A stretch of 64,000 bases of DNA from Litorimonas sp039975855 (GTDB taxonomy: Bacteria; Pseudomonadota; Alphaproteobacteria; Caulobacterales; Maricaulaceae): NCBI GenBank assembly GCA_039975855.1, contig JBDWGH010000002.1, forward strand, positions 248,001 through 312,000. The letters are read 5' to 3'. The position numbers and the translations under genes were made by a program. This document shows positions 26,409 through 35,693 of the stretch, piece by piece; within the stretch, counting starts at the first letter, position 1, and each line of letters starts with the position of its first letter. The notes beneath the pieces were generated by a model. That model was given only the letters and a program-made list of their open reading frames with translations. It had not been told where the DNA came from and did not search any database.

Positions 26409-27767
26409 TTAGCCCTCCCCCTTGAGTTGCGCCGCCACTTTCCCAACACCCGATGCATTGGAGCCCTTAATAAGGACAATGTCTCCCTCGCGGAGTTCGC
26501 CTTTCAGTTTGGTTAACAAATTATGAGGTTTAGAAGACCAACCCGCTCGCATGGGTTGAGGCAACGCCCCCATAAGCAAACGCATACACTCGCCGGCCAT
26601 AAAAACACGCTCAAATCCTGCCTCGATTAAGGGGCCAGCTAGACCGCGATGAAGCTCTAACTCATCCGCACCCAATTCATACATATCGCCTAAAAGCGCG
26701 AGTTTACGTCCAGGACGAAGAGCAGCAGCCGAGAATGCCGCCCGCATGGATGTTGGATTGGCATTATAACTCTCATCAATGAGGGTAATTGCCTTTTCGT
26801 CGATGATAATACTGTGTGTATCACCCCTTCCAGGAGCAGGCTTGATGTCTGCCAATGCGGAAGCCGCTGTCTTCAAATCTAATTTCGCTGCGCAGGCAAC
26901 CGCTAGGCAGGCGGCCGCATTCATAAGCCAATGTTCGCCCGGTACATTTAAATTGACGTCAAAACTCTCTGATTCAACCTGACAGGTTAGCCTTCCACCA
27001 TGAGCTAGCGCCTCAGAGCCCGAAATGTACACATCATCACTTTCAGAGTGACCAAACGTCAGCACCCGCAAATCTGCGGCCTCCGCTTTCTTTCTAATTC
27101 GCAGAGAAAATTCATTATCACCATTGAGGATCAGAACGCTTCCTGCCTCCATACCGTCAATCATTTCGGCTTTTGCATCCGCTATGCCCTCGACATTTTC
27201 AAAGTGCGCGAGGTGAGCCCCAAATACATTATTGATGATCGCGATATGGGGTTTCACCAGCTTGGAAAGACCTGTCATCTCACCTGCATGGTTCATACCC
27301 ATTTCTAATACTGCATATTTTGCATCAGCGGGAATAGTCGCTAGCGTGATAGGAACACCAAAATGATTATTGAATGATTTTATAGACTTATGGGCTTGTC
27401 CGAATGCAGAAAACATGACCGCCAATGCGTCTTTAACGGAGGTTTTACCAACACTGCCCGTCACACCAATCCGAAGAACGTCACGACTTTCCCGGGCATA
27501 AACACCCAAGCCTTCCAGGGCTTTCGCGCTATTTTTTGCGACGACCGCTGGTGTATTTTTTGGCGCAACCTCGCACAACACGCCGCCAGCCCCAGCCTCC
27601 ATAGCAGCCGGGATGAAATCATGGCCATCCCGCATGTCTTTTAAAGCGACAAACAAATCACCTTTTTGAATACTGCGCGTATCAATAGAAAGGCCCGTCA
27701 CTTCAAAATCTGAGGTGACAGTTCCCCCGGTGGCTTTACTTATTTCTGCAGACGTCCATAGCGTCAT
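26409..27767 (-). CDS. murF: UDP-MurNAc-tripeptide--D-Ala-D-Ala ligase
   Basis: MurF joins the D-Ala-D-Ala made by Ddl to the UDP-MurNAc tripeptide. Motifs: N-terminal 'GLSIDTRSIQKGDLFVAL', P-loop 'GVTGSVGKTSVKDALAVM' near 105, 'NNVFGAHLAHF', and 'DESYNANPTSMRAAF' near 335, the MurF hallmark. The ATG at 27767 overlaps the murE stop as ATGA and gives 452 residues; a GTG three codons earlier is possible. Confidence 0.96.
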   Translation of the reverse strand: MTLWTSAEISKATGGTVTSDFEVTGLSIDTRSIQKGDLFVALKDMRDGHDFIPAAMEAGAGGVLCEVAPKNTPAVVAKNSAKALEGLGVYARESRDVLRIGVTGSVGKTSVKDALAVMFSAFGQAHKSIKSFNNHFGVPITLATIPADAKYAVLEMGMNHAGEMTGLSKLVKPHIAIINNVFGAHLAHFENVEGIADAKAEMIDGMEAGSVLILNGDNEFSLRIRKKAEAADLRVLTFGHSESDDVYISGSEALAHGGRLTCQVESESFDVNLNVPGEHWLMNAAACLAVACAAKLDLKTAASALADIKPAPGRGDTHSIIIDEKAITLIDESYNANPTSMRAAFSAAALRPGRKLALLGDMYELGADELELHRGLAGPLIEAGFERVFMAGECMRLLMGALPQPMRAGWSSKPHNLLTKLKGELREGDIVLIKGSNASGVGKVAAQLKGEG

Positions 27768-29182
27768 GAAAGCCACCCGCGCGCGACTTCGACATCGGAA
27801 AATGGAATAACCGTATCACCAATAATTTGACCTTGTTCATGCCCCTTACCCGCAATAACGAGACAGTCTTTCGGGCCGAGACGCCGAATACCTTCCGCGA
27901 TCGCAAGTGCGCGATCACCTATTTCCGTCGCCATGGGACAACCCTGCAAAACCGCCTGGCGAACAAGAGCCGCATCCTCGGTTCTAGGATTATCATCCGT
28001 AACAATGACCTGGTCAGCAAGCTTGGCTGCAACACGCCCCATCTTCGCACGTTTATCAGGGTCCCGGTCACCGCCGCAGCCGAATGCGATAATGATGTCA
28101 CCCGCTGTATGAGGACGAACAGAACGGAGTAGTTTGTCCAGCCCATCCTCTGTGTGCGCAAAATCGACGTAAACCGGCGCACCGTCTTTCACGCCTGCCA
28201 ATTCCAAACGTCCAGCAACGCCTTTTAAATAACCCAAGGCTTCAACAGCTTTCGCTTCACTCACGCCAGTTTTTATCGCAAGGCCAAGCGCAGCGACGGC
28301 ATTCAAAACCTGAAATTCACCAGCGAGCGGAAGATCGACACTATACCGCGTACTGTCGACCACCAATGTCAACTTTTGGCCGGATGCATGAGGCATGACC
28401 TCGTCGATACGAATATCTTTTCCCGTCCATCCAACCTGCGAGACATCCTGACCAAGGCCCTCACACACTTCGACGAGATGTTGGCCAAATTTATCATTCG
28501 TATTGATAACAACAGGGGCGCCACGCGGGGTAAGATCAATGAAAAGCCGGGCCTTCGATGTGAAGTAATCCTGCAGACCAGGATGATAATCGAAATGATC
28601 CTGAGTCAAATTGGAAAACCCTGAAGCGGTGACTTTAACAGCATCCATCCTGTATTGCTTCAAGCCATGGGAGCTGGCCTCCATTGCAGCATGGGTAACA
28701 CCTTCAGCCTTCAAAGCAGATAACGTTTTATGAAGGGCAAGCGCATCAGGCGTCGTATGCGACATCGGCTTGTAACCAGATGAAGATGTAACACCTAAAG
28801 TTCCGAAACAGGCAGAGTTGAACCCCGCATAAGCCCAGATTTGCCGTAAAAAATCTACCGTCGAAGACTTCCCATTTGTACCCGTCATTGCGACGAGCGT
28901 TGCAGGCTGACCTGGATACAGCTTTGCCGCTGTTTGAGCATAAACAAGCCTTGGCTTTGACCTAGAAATCACAGGCACATTGGCTTTAACGCCTTCGACA
29001 CTTAGAATTGCAACAGCGCCTTTTTCGATAGCTTGGGGGATAAAATCCCGCCCATCCATTGCCGTGCCAGGTAGCGCCGCAAAAACCATGCCCGGTTTGA
29101 TTTCACGACTATCCGCGCTCAGACCCGTAACCGTAGTGTCATTGTCAAGACCGAATAAACTGCGGAGAGTGTGATTTATCAT
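27764..29182 (-). CDS. murE: UDP-MurNAc-dipeptide--meso-DAP ligase
   Basis: MurE adds the third stem-peptide residue. P-loop 'AMTGTNGKSSTVDFLRQ' is near residue 110, 'NLTQDHFDYHPGLQDY' near 190 and 'VTDDNPRTEDAALV' near 405. The DNPR tetrad is the known determinant for meso-diaminopimelate, so this organism should build DAP-type peptidoglycan. The ATG at 29182 overlaps the ftsI stop as ATGA, giving 472 residues; the longer frame to 29290 lies inside ftsI. Confidence 0.96.
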   Translation of the reverse strand: MINHTLRSLFGLDNDTTVTGLSADSREIKPGMVFAALPGTAMDGRDFIPQAIEKGAVAILSVEGVKANVPVISRSKPRLVYAQTAAKLYPGQPATLVAMTGTNGKSSTVDFLRQIWAYAGFNSACFGTLGVTSSSGYKPMSHTTPDALALHKTLSALKAEGVTHAAMEASSHGLKQYRMDAVKVTASGFSNLTQDHFDYHPGLQDYFTSKARLFIDLTPRGAPVVINTNDKFGQHLVEVCEGLGQDVSQVGWTGKDIRIDEVMPHASGQKLTLVVDSTRYSVDLPLAGEFQVLNAVAALGLAIKTGVSEAKAVEALGYLKGVAGRLELAGVKDGAPVYVDFAHTEDGLDKLLRSVRPHTAGDIIIAFGCGGDRDPDKRAKMGRVAAKLADQVIVTDDNPRTEDAALVRQAVLQGCPMATEIGDRALAIAEGIRRLGPKDCLVIAGKGHEQGQIIGDTVIPFSDVEVARGWLS

Positions 29183-30849
29183 GGCGTCACCACGTTTTCT
29201 GCTTGCGCGAATTGAGAGGTATCTCGCGCGCCCGGCAAGATCGGACCGATACGTCGAATAACCTGCCCCGCTACCGGCGCGGCGTTCCACCCAGCCGTTG
29301 CATAGCCATAGGTCCCCTCAATCGCTTTAGGTTCATCCAGCGTCACGATCATGGCGTAGCGCGGATCAGAATGAGGGAACGCCGCGACGAAACTCGTAAC
29401 AAGACGCTTCTGATCATAACCGCCGGTCGCTGAGGGTTTCTCTGCCGTGCCCGTTTTCCCCATGACACCATACCCTGGAATATTAGCCTTTCGCCCTGTT
29501 CCGTCCGTCACAACAAAGCGCATCATATCCACCAGATCTTGAGAAACCTCTGATCGGAAAACACGGCGTCCTACCGCTGGTGACGCAACGGAATGTTTAC
29601 GGACCGTCGGGGTTACATATACTCCGTCATTTAGCATGCCACCGATTGCCGCAGTGAGAGCAAGTGGAGTCACGGACAATCCATGCCCGTAAGACACAGT
29701 AACTGTGGTCATTTCACCCCAACGCTTTTGCACCTGCGGCTTCGCACTTTCGGCCAGTTCATAATCCACGCGGTTCAATAGACCAAGGTTGCGCAGGTGA
29801 TACTGTTGCCGTTCACCACCAATTCGTTGAGCGATCATCGCCGTCCCTCGGTTGGAGCTTTCCCCCAAAACACCTGTCATATTCAGCGGCACATCAGACG
29901 GGTGATCATCGCGAATAAATTTCTTTAAAACCTTATAGGGTTTTTGCACAGGGAACATCTCCACTTGGTCGGCCACACCGTCTTCCAAAGCCATCGCCAT
30001 TGTCAGAGGTTTAAACACACTTCCTAAATCATAGGTCGACATTGCGGCATGATTGAAGAGAGTTTCAGGCGATGTTGTGTCAGGATTATTTGGATTGAAA
30101 TTCGGGACAGAGGCCATGGCGATAATTTCACCCGTACGGATATCCATGACAACGCCGCTCGCATCCAGCGCATCAAACTTTTCGCGAGCTTTCGCCAACT
30201 CGTCCATCAAGGCAAACTGAACTCTCAAATCCAAAGACAACGCGACGGACGGCGCATTGTCGGACGTCAGGTCTGCATCGAATGCACGCTCAGCTCCTGC
30301 GACGCCGCGCATATCAACATTGGTGAAACCTACGAAATGAGATGCCAAATTTTCTCGCGGATAAACGCGCTTTGGTTCTTTGCGGAACGCCAAACCTGGG
30401 AGACCAAGATCAAAAACGGCCTGACGCTCTTTTGGCGTCAAACCTCGCTCAAGCCAAACAAAGCTACGATCCAACTCTAGCTTTTTCTGTAAATTCGCCC
30501 GACTCAAATGTGGGCGCAGCTTAACCAATTCGGTCGCAGTTTCGCGCGGGTTCCAAACACGACGAGGTTCAGCATAAAGCGAATACGTCTCCAAGGTGGT
30601 TGCCAACAGCTCACCATTTCGATCCGTTAAATCAGCGCGCGTAATTTTTATGGCCTGAGGTAAATTTCGCTTATGTGCGTCGGATGAGAAAAGTGAAATT
30701 TCAGCCAAGCGCACCACCGCAATCAATAGCATGAAGACGAATGCCACAACGCCAATGCGAATGCGAATTCGTCCCTCCGCAACAGTGCGGTATTCTTCAT
30801 CCGCTAAAGTCAACGTCTGCTGATCTCGGAAAGCATGATAATGGGTCAC
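29179..30849 (-). CDS. ftsI: Septal transpeptidase FtsI (PBP3)
   Basis: FtsI cross-links septal peptidoglycan alongside FtsW. A cytoplasmic tail of about 30 residues precedes the single membrane segment 'IGVVAFVFMLLIAVVRLAE'. The pedestal domain follows, then the penicillin-binding domain with 'STYDLGSVFKPLTMAMAL' (SxxK serine near 276), 'GESSNRGT' (SxN near 332) and 'VMGKTGTAEKP' (KTG near 470). 556 residues, normal for monofunctional class B PBPs. The start overlaps the ftsL stop by four bases. Confidence 0.97.
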   Translation of the reverse strand: MTHYHAFRDQQTLTLADEEYRTVAEGRIRIRIGVVAFVFMLLIAVVRLAEISLFSSDAHKRNLPQAIKITRADLTDRNGELLATTLETYSLYAEPRRVWNPRETATELVKLRPHLSRANLQKKLELDRSFVWLERGLTPKERQAVFDLGLPGLAFRKEPKRVYPRENLASHFVGFTNVDMRGVAGAERAFDADLTSDNAPSVALSLDLRVQFALMDELAKAREKFDALDASGVVMDIRTGEIIAMASVPNFNPNNPDTTSPETLFNHAAMSTYDLGSVFKPLTMAMALEDGVADQVEMFPVQKPYKVLKKFIRDDHPSDVPLNMTGVLGESSNRGTAMIAQRIGGERQQYHLRNLGLLNRVDYELAESAKPQVQKRWGEMTTVTVSYGHGLSVTPLALTAAIGGMLNDGVYVTPTVRKHSVASPAVGRRVFRSEVSQDLVDMMRFVVTDGTGRKANIPGYGVMGKTGTAEKPSATGGYDQKRLVTSFVAAFPHSDPRYAMIVTLDEPKAIEGTYGYATAGWNAAPVAGQVIRRIGPILPGARDTSQFAQAENVVTP

Positions 30850-31181
30850 TTCTCTGCCTCCACCTTCAATGGAAACAACTCCTCAATTTCATGAGTAGAA
30901 CGCTCCCGCTCCGGCAAAATCGAACCCAAGTTTAGATGAATTTCATTTAGTTCGGATAGACGAGTTGGGCTTTCCAAATAAGCAAGCTCAGCACGCAAAA
31001 CTCGAATGCCAGCCTCTTCCGACGCAATAGCCCGCGTCAAATCTCTCACATCGCGCTTAGCCGATTGAGCGTGGGTTTTAACAAAATAAAGCGTAACGGT
31101 CAGCGCAACCCCGATTAGGAAAAGCAAAAACCATGACATTCGCCGCGCTGAACGAGCCGCTGAAGAATAAGACACGGTCAT
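30846..31181 (-). CDS. ftsL: Cell division protein FtsL
   Basis: FtsL is a small bitopic divisome protein that activates FtsWI with FtsQ and FtsB. The 111 residues show a short basic cytoplasmic part, one membrane segment 'FLLFLIGVALTVTLYFV' near 17-33, and a periplasmic coiled coil ('VRDLTRAIASEEAGIRVLRA' region) ending in the 'SPTRLSELNEIHLNLG' motif typical of alphaproteobacterial FtsL. Called on position and architecture as much as sequence. Overlaps rsmH and ftsI by four bases each. Confidence 0.9.
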   Translation of the reverse strand: MTVSYSSAARSARRMSWFLLFLIGVALTVTLYFVKTHAQSAKRDVRDLTRAIASEEAGIRVLRAELAYLESPTRLSELNEIHLNLGSILPERERSTHEIEELFPLKVEAEK

Positions 31182-32161
31182 AAACGCGCCCCCAATTCCG
31201 CCAATGAAATCACATTTGGTAAGAGTCGATCATCCGCATCAATCACCAACGCCTCAGTGCGCACAGCCAAACGAAGCTTAGCTGAACGAGACCGAGCATT
31301 TTCATCGATCTCTGACTTTGACGGTTTCGTCACACTGCGCTTGGGAAGATCAAAACTCGGCGCCGGACCATCATTTTTAACCTCAGGCGCATAACGCGAC
31401 CCGCCCCGCACCTCACCCGCCCGGCGACGTAAGAAACTCTTTACAATTCGGTCTTCCAGAGAATGAAAAGTAACAACAACTAGCCGCCCGCCAGGCTTCA
31501 ATATTCGCTCAGCCGCGCATAACCCCTGATACAACTCGCCCAACTCATCATTGACGAAAATACGTAAAGCCTGAAAAACACGGGTCGCAGGATGTGTTTT
31601 TCCGCGACGCCCGAGAGCCTTTTCCAAAATGTCCGCCAGATCAGAGGTGGTTAATATATCGCCTTGCTCACGGGCAGAGACAATACAGTTTGCAACATGA
31701 CGCGCCCGCTTCTCCTCACCGTAAACTTGAAAAATACGGGTCAATTCTGCAGCAGAAAGATGCAGCACAGCATCGCGTGCAGTTGGTCCCCCGCCCTGCT
31801 CCATGCGCATATCAAGCGGCCCCTCACGCATGAAAGAAAACCCACGTTCAGCTTGGTCTAATTGCATTGAAGACACGCCAATATCGAGCACAACAGCATC
31901 AACAGACTCCAACCCAACCTCGTCCATTTTTGAAAAAGGTGTTTCGATCAACCGAAATCGCCCCGCCCACTGGGCAGTCATATCGGCCGCCCTTGGCGCC
32001 ACATTTGGATCGCGATCTAAACCGATAACCTTACACGTTGCTGAGTTTAAGATTGCCTCACTATAGCCGCCATTGCCAAACGTTCCATCGACGCAAGTTT
32101 CCCCCGCTTGCATTGCAAGCGCACTTAGCACCTCTGGCAACATGACAGGGTAATGCTTCAT
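31178..32161 (-). CDS. rsmH: 16S rRNA m4C1402 methyltransferase RsmH (MraW)
   Basis: RsmH N4-methylates C1402 of 16S rRNA in the decoding centre. N-terminal 'HYPVMLPEVLSAL' and SAM motif 'CVDGTFGNGGYSEAIL' near residue 24 are diagnostic, as are 'VLDIGVSSMQLDQAERGFSF' near 92 and 'VVTFHSLEDRIVKSFL' near 237. 327 residues. It overlaps mraZ and ftsL by four bases each, so it is the second gene of the dcw operon. Confidence 0.97.
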   Translation of the reverse strand: MKHYPVMLPEVLSALAMQAGETCVDGTFGNGGYSEAILNSATCKVIGLDRDPNVAPRAADMTAQWAGRFRLIETPFSKMDEVGLESVDAVVLDIGVSSMQLDQAERGFSFMREGPLDMRMEQGGGPTARDAVLHLSAAELTRIFQVYGEEKRARHVANCIVSAREQGDILTTSDLADILEKALGRRGKTHPATRVFQALRIFVNDELGELYQGLCAAERILKPGGRLVVVTFHSLEDRIVKSFLRRRAGEVRGGSRYAPEVKNDGPAPSFDLPKRSVTKPSKSEIDENARSRSAKLRLAVRTEALVIDADDRLLPNVISLAELGARL

Positions 32162-32610
32162 GCTGGTTTCATACGATGGCGATTGGCGAGCGCCTTTTCA
32201 CGTAGCTCGGCCCGTCTGGCTTCGTGGGTAGCTTCGTCCCAAACTTCAAATTTTCGCCCACGGCCCACAAAAGTAACCTTGCCAGACAACGCAGCATGAT
32301 CTTTGAATTTGGACGGCAAGCTAATTCGGCCCGTTGAATCAAAGCTTAGCCTCTCACTCTCACCAAAAATGACAAGCTCAAGGGCCTCTCGCCCCTCATC
32401 ATACATATCCATCCGGTCCAACATGTCTTGATAGTGCTCTAAGATCGACAAATCACCACCCTCAAGATAGGCCCCATCAAGACTCGGCCAAAGCACAACG
32501 CCCTCGAAACCAGAAGCCGAACACTGTGTACGAAAATTAGCAGGCACCGAAACCCGCCCCTTGGCATCCAAATTGTTTGTCGTACTTGAAAGAAACACGT
32601 CGCAGACCAT
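32158..32610 (-). CDS. mraZ: Transcriptional regulator MraZ
   Basis: MraZ is a ring-forming AbrB-fold DNA-binding protein that controls its own dcw operon. Two swapped-hairpin domains are visible: 'NLDAKGRVSVPANFR' near residue 12 and 'FDSTGRISLPSKFKDHA' near 90, each with the D-x-x-G-R motif. Start choice: ATG at 32610 gives 150 residues; a GTG at 32598 gives a product beginning FLSSTTNNLD, closer to family N-termini, with GGATGG upstream. Three TGGGA repeats lie 38-62 bases before the start. Confidence 0.94.
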   Translation of the reverse strand: MVCDVFLSSTTNNLDAKGRVSVPANFRTQCSASGFEGVVLWPSLDGAYLEGGDLSILEHYQDMLDRMDMYDEGREALELVIFGESERLSFDSTGRISLPSKFKDHAALSGKVTFVGRGRKFEVWDEATHEARRAELREKALANRHRMKPA

Positions 32611-32647
32611 CCACAATCACCGCAAAGCATCGTGCCAGCAGTATATA

Positions 32648-32672
32648 TGGGATACTATGGGATTTGATGGGA
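32648..32672. promoter_or_regulatory. Candidate MraZ boxes (three TGGGA, 10-base period)
   Basis: TGGGA occurs at 32648, 32658 and 32668 on the plus strand, exactly 10 bases apart with five-base spacers. E. coli MraZ binds TGGGN direct repeats with five-base spacing in its own promoter, so this is a likely autoregulatory operator. On the mraZ sense strand the repeats read TCCCA; whether orientation matters here is unknown. Confidence 0.65.
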
Positions 32673-32727
32673 AACAATGACATTTTGAACGAAGCGTTAA
32701 CCTTATTTTGTCCCGCACACATCCTGT

Positions 32728-32785
32728 GAGTCGTGTGGATAAACTCAGGATTACTATAGGATTCAGGCAGTTAAGCTGTGGTTAA
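32728..32785 (-). promoter_or_regulatory. dcw operon promoter region: CtrA-type box, two GANTC
   Basis: A full TTAA-N7-TTAA CtrA consensus is at 32771-32785, with GANTC sites at 32728-32732 (GAGTC) and 32760-32764 (GATTC). All lie 118-175 bases before mraZ and after the terminator of the preceding gene, where the main dcw promoter is expected. No -10 element can be assigned with certainty. Confidence 0.62.
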
Positions 32786-32790
32786 CCATG

Positions 32791-32821
32791 AAAAAGAGCG
32801 CAGGTATTTCTACCCACGCTC
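32791..32821 (-). terminator. Terminator of the 161-residue lipoprotein gene
   Basis: Minus strand: GAGCGTGGGTA (32821-32811) pairs with TACCTGCGCTC (32806-32796) across a GAAA tetraloop, 11 pairs with two G-U wobbles, followed by five T. It isolates the upstream lipoprotein gene from the dcw promoter. Confidence 0.85.
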
Positions 32822-32845
32822 CAATTCTTTCAGATGATTGTCGAA

Positions 32846-33331
32846 TTAATCGATCGTAAAGCCGGGAATTGCAACTGTTTCAATGTAGCCTGGATGATAC
32901 ATATCCATAAAAACCATTTCTGCTTTCGCAACTCCAGAACACGTCAAATTATAGCCATCCAAGATGGTTTCATAGGGCCCCGCACCAAAACTTCCTGCAC
33001 GCTCAAAGCCTGGCCGCGCGCCACTCTCGCACTTCAATCGACTCAGATATGAAACCTGACCCTGAGGCATATGAGCGCGCACAGGATTTCCTTCTGACCC
33101 TAATGGGAAGCTTTGCGTCCGCTCCAACCGCGCGGCAAATTTATCGGGATCGCGCTCACCGCCACCGAACATAATCGCCATGATTTCATCGTCAGAATAC
33201 AATTCATTTACTAGGGGGCTATTATCACTTTCAGCGAAGGCTGCCCTGTGCTCTGATGACGTCCCAGACGGGGCGGTGGCGCACCCCGAAAGACCAAACG
33301 ACACAGCAAGTGCAGCGACAAATAACTTCAT
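32846..33331 (-). CDS. Small lipoprotein of unknown function
   Basis: 161 residues. The N-terminus 'MKLFVAALAVSFGLSGCATA' is a lipoprotein signal with lipobox LSGC (Cys17). The mature part contains 'YSDDEIMAIMFGGGERDPDKF', and two further Cys ('LKCESGA', 'NLTCSGV') that could form a disulfide in the periplasm. It ends in 'YHPGYIETVAIPGFTID'. I recognise no family. It lies between rnpB and the dcw promoter, on the same strand, and has its own strong terminator, so it is a separate transcription unit. Confidence 0.78.
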   Translation of the reverse strand: MKLFVAALAVSFGLSGCATAPSGTSSEHRAAFAESDNSPLVNELYSDDEIMAIMFGGGERDPDKFAARLERTQSFPLGSEGNPVRAHMPQGQVSYLSRLKCESGARPGFERAGSFGAGPYETILDGYNLTCSGVAKAEMVFMDMYHPGYIETVAIPGFTID

Positions 33332-33404
33332 AACAAACCCCTAAATAAAACCCTCACTGCCCAAGTGTCTCAAGATGTCAAGAGTTGCGAAAGAAAGCTA
33401 AAGT

Positions 33405-33792
33405 TGTCAGGGAGCCTATAAGCCGGGTTTTGTCCCCATAAATGGGTGACGATCATTCATCTAGGACATATTTTGCAACATGCCTCATGCAACCAACCCG
33501 GACAGCTATGGCGCGACCCACGATACTGTCCCTATTTGGTTTTGCTCCGGATGGGGTTTACCTCGCGGCCTCTGTTGCCAGACGCCCGGTGCGCTCTTAC
33601 CGCACCCTTTCAGCTTTTCCCGATGTTTTGCGAACAAAACAATCAAGGTAGTCTTCTCTCTGTGGCACTTTCCCTCAGTTTACACTGGCCGGGTGTTACC
33701 CGGCATCCTGTACGCGCTGGAGCCCGGACTTTCCTCGAACCATGCATTAACAAAAATATGCTCGGCTCGCGACCGTCCAGCTCCCTGACACG
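33405..33792 (-). ncRNA. rnpB: RNase P RNA, bacterial class A
   Basis: The catalytic RNA that trims tRNA 5' leaders. On the minus strand it opens with a P1 arm (GTCAGGGAGC) that pairs with the 3' arm GCTCCCTGAC. It contains the universal 5' core 'GAGGAAAGTCCGGGCTCC' (33738-33721), a central 'ACAGAGAGAAGACTACC'-like segment (near 33662), 'GGTAAACCCCATCCGG' (near 33560) and the 3' core 'AAACCCGGCTTATAGG' (near 33430). Total about 388 bases, normal for class A. End positions are estimated from the P1 pairing. The short open frames in this stretch are not genes. Confidence 0.95.
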
Positions 33793-33839
33793 TCGGTAAG
33801 TGTTTGGAGATTAGTATAAAGTCAAGCTAGGCTGGGCAC

Positions 33840-35543
33840 ATGAAACACTTTGCCCTGCTATCTGCCGCTCTTCTAATCAGTTCTTGTTCGTTCTTCGAAA
33901 CCGAAGTGGATGACACCAAGATTTACCTTACAAGCGGCATTATCACGGTTGATCCGTCAAATCCTACTGCAGAAGCTGTCGCGGTTCGCGATGGCAAGAT
34001 TGTTGGAGTCGGCAGCGAGGCTGCATTATTTAAAGACTTCCCCAATGCTCTATGGGATGGCCAATACAATAATTCCATACTCATTCCGGGTTTGATTGAC
34101 CCCCATATACACTTGACACTGGGATCGATGATGTATGGGTTGGATTGGGTTCCGCCCTGGGACATGCCTCACCCGGAAGGCTTAGTAGAAGGCACCACAT
34201 CAAAATCGGAACTTCTTCAGAAAATTGCACTCTTCGAGACCGCAAAAACCGACGATAGCCCCCTCCTGCTCTATGGGTATCATAACCTTGTTCAGGGGGA
34301 CATCGACAAGACTGATCTCGACGCCATATCGATAACGCGACCAATCATCATCTGGCACTATTCCGGGCATGATTTTTACATGAATTCCGCTGCTTTAGCG
34401 CTTTTCGAGATATCAGCGGAGATGCATGAAACCTATGAAGGCGTGGCCCTGGATTCCGCGGGAGAGCTGACGGGACGTATTTTTGAAGATGCTGTCGCCC
34501 CCCTTCTTCCTAAATTGGCTCCTTACCTCCTGAACCCCGCGCATATTGAAAAAGGTTTCAACGGGTTTGAAAAACTCTTAGCCGAGGGCGGCGTCACAAC
34601 CATCGCAGAGATGGGATATGGAATTTTTGGGCGAACGTTTGAAAACCAAATCCTCGATGCTCATTATAATGAAAGCGATCCGTATACGCTTTATCTTGTA
34701 CCGGAACATCGTGCATTCGCTCAAGAGTTCGGCAAAGAGAGCGCGTCAAAAATAGTAGAGCTAGCAAAAGCCGATCCTCGCATTCTCCCGCAGGTCAAAC
34801 TTTTCACCGACGCAGCTTTTTATTCGCAAACCATGAAACTCGCAGCGCCTGGATATCTGTCAGGGCAATCTGAAGGCACTGACGGACTTTGGGTGACTAA
34901 GCCAAATGACCTACCCGCCTTAATGTCTTCATATTGGGATAGAGGCCTCGACATTCACATTCACTCGAACGGAGATGCGGCTCAAGACTCCACATTATCG
35001 GCTTTTGCAAAACAATCTCCAGGACAGGATGGGCAACGTCTCATCATCGAACATGCAGGCCTAATTACGCCGGAACAGATGACACAAGCCTCCGACCTCG
35101 GGATCGGAATTTCTGCAGCCTCTCACTATGTAAATTTCATGGGTGAAGACTACAAACCCGTCATTGCCGAAAAGGCGGAATATATCACCCCGCTATCCTC
35201 CGCTTTTAAAGCCGGACTCAGCGTAACAGTTCATTCGGATGCCCCATTAGCTCCACCCATGCCGCTCCTGGCTGCGGGCCGACATATGACGCGTGCCACC
35301 CGCGAAGGCGGTGTCAGCACGCCGAGTGAACGACTTACAGCGGAGCAAGCCCTTCGAGCCGTTACAATTGAAGCTGCTTGGTCGCTAGGTTTGGAAAATG
35401 AAATCGGATCTATTGAAGTCGGAAAACGCGCAAATTTCACGATATTAGGAGCAAACCCGATGGATTTACCTGGTGAAAGTTGGGGTGCAATCCCTATTCA
35501 AGGCGTAATGCTGAATGGTGAAATGCACTCTTCAACCAAATAA
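33840..35543 (+). CDS. Lipoprotein amidohydrolase, YtcJ-like (amidohydrolase_3)
   Basis: 567 residues. The N-terminus 'MKHFALLSAALLISSCSFF' is a lipoprotein signal (Cys16), so the enzyme is exported. The metal-dependent hydrolase barrel shows 'LIPGLIDPHIHL' (HxH) near 85, 'DIHIHSNGDAAQD' near 375, 'IIEHAGLITPEQ' and 'VTVHSDAPLAPP' (metal Asp) near 465, then 'ALRAVTIEAAWSLGLENEIG' typical of the superfamily C-terminus. Family members hydrolyse amide or related bonds, but few substrates are known. It lies upstream of a BASS carrier and a D-aminoacylase-like gene on the same strand. Confidence 0.87.
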   Translation: MKHFALLSAALLISSCSFFETEVDDTKIYLTSGIITVDPSNPTAEAVAVRDGKIVGVGSEAALFKDFPNALWDGQYNNSILIPGLIDPHIHLTLGSMMYGLDWVPPWDMPHPEGLVEGTTSKSELLQKIALFETAKTDDSPLLLYGYHNLVQGDIDKTDLDAISITRPIIIWHYSGHDFYMNSAALALFEISAEMHETYEGVALDSAGELTGRIFEDAVAPLLPKLAPYLLNPAHIEKGFNGFEKLLAEGGVTTIAEMGYGIFGRTFENQILDAHYNESDPYTLYLVPEHRAFAQEFGKESASKIVELAKADPRILPQVKLFTDAAFYSQTMKLAAPGYLSGQSEGTDGLWVTKPNDLPALMSSYWDRGLDIHIHSNGDAAQDSTLSAFAKQSPGQDGQRLIIEHAGLITPEQMTQASDLGIGISAASHYVNFMGEDYKPVIAEKAEYITPLSSAFKAGLSVTVHSDAPLAPPMPLLAAGRHMTRATREGGVSTPSERLTAEQALRAVTIEAAWSLGLENEIGSIEVGKRANFTILGANPMDLPGESWGAIPIQGVMLNGEMHSSTK

Positions 35544-35693
35544 AACCAGCAACACCCCAGTTCAGATTTTTCTGAGAAGGGTTCAGACTTCACCCTTGCG
35601 TTCGATCGCCGCGCCAGACACTGAAGTCCATATGTTAGGCTTTGAAAAGACGGGGACGCGATTGATACTCACAATCCATTTGCAACCGACGTC

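Noticed and set aside
33442..33799. Several open frames of 69-117 codons on the plus strand
   Set aside because: They lie inside the RNase P RNA gene, whose core sequence and end pairing are clear.
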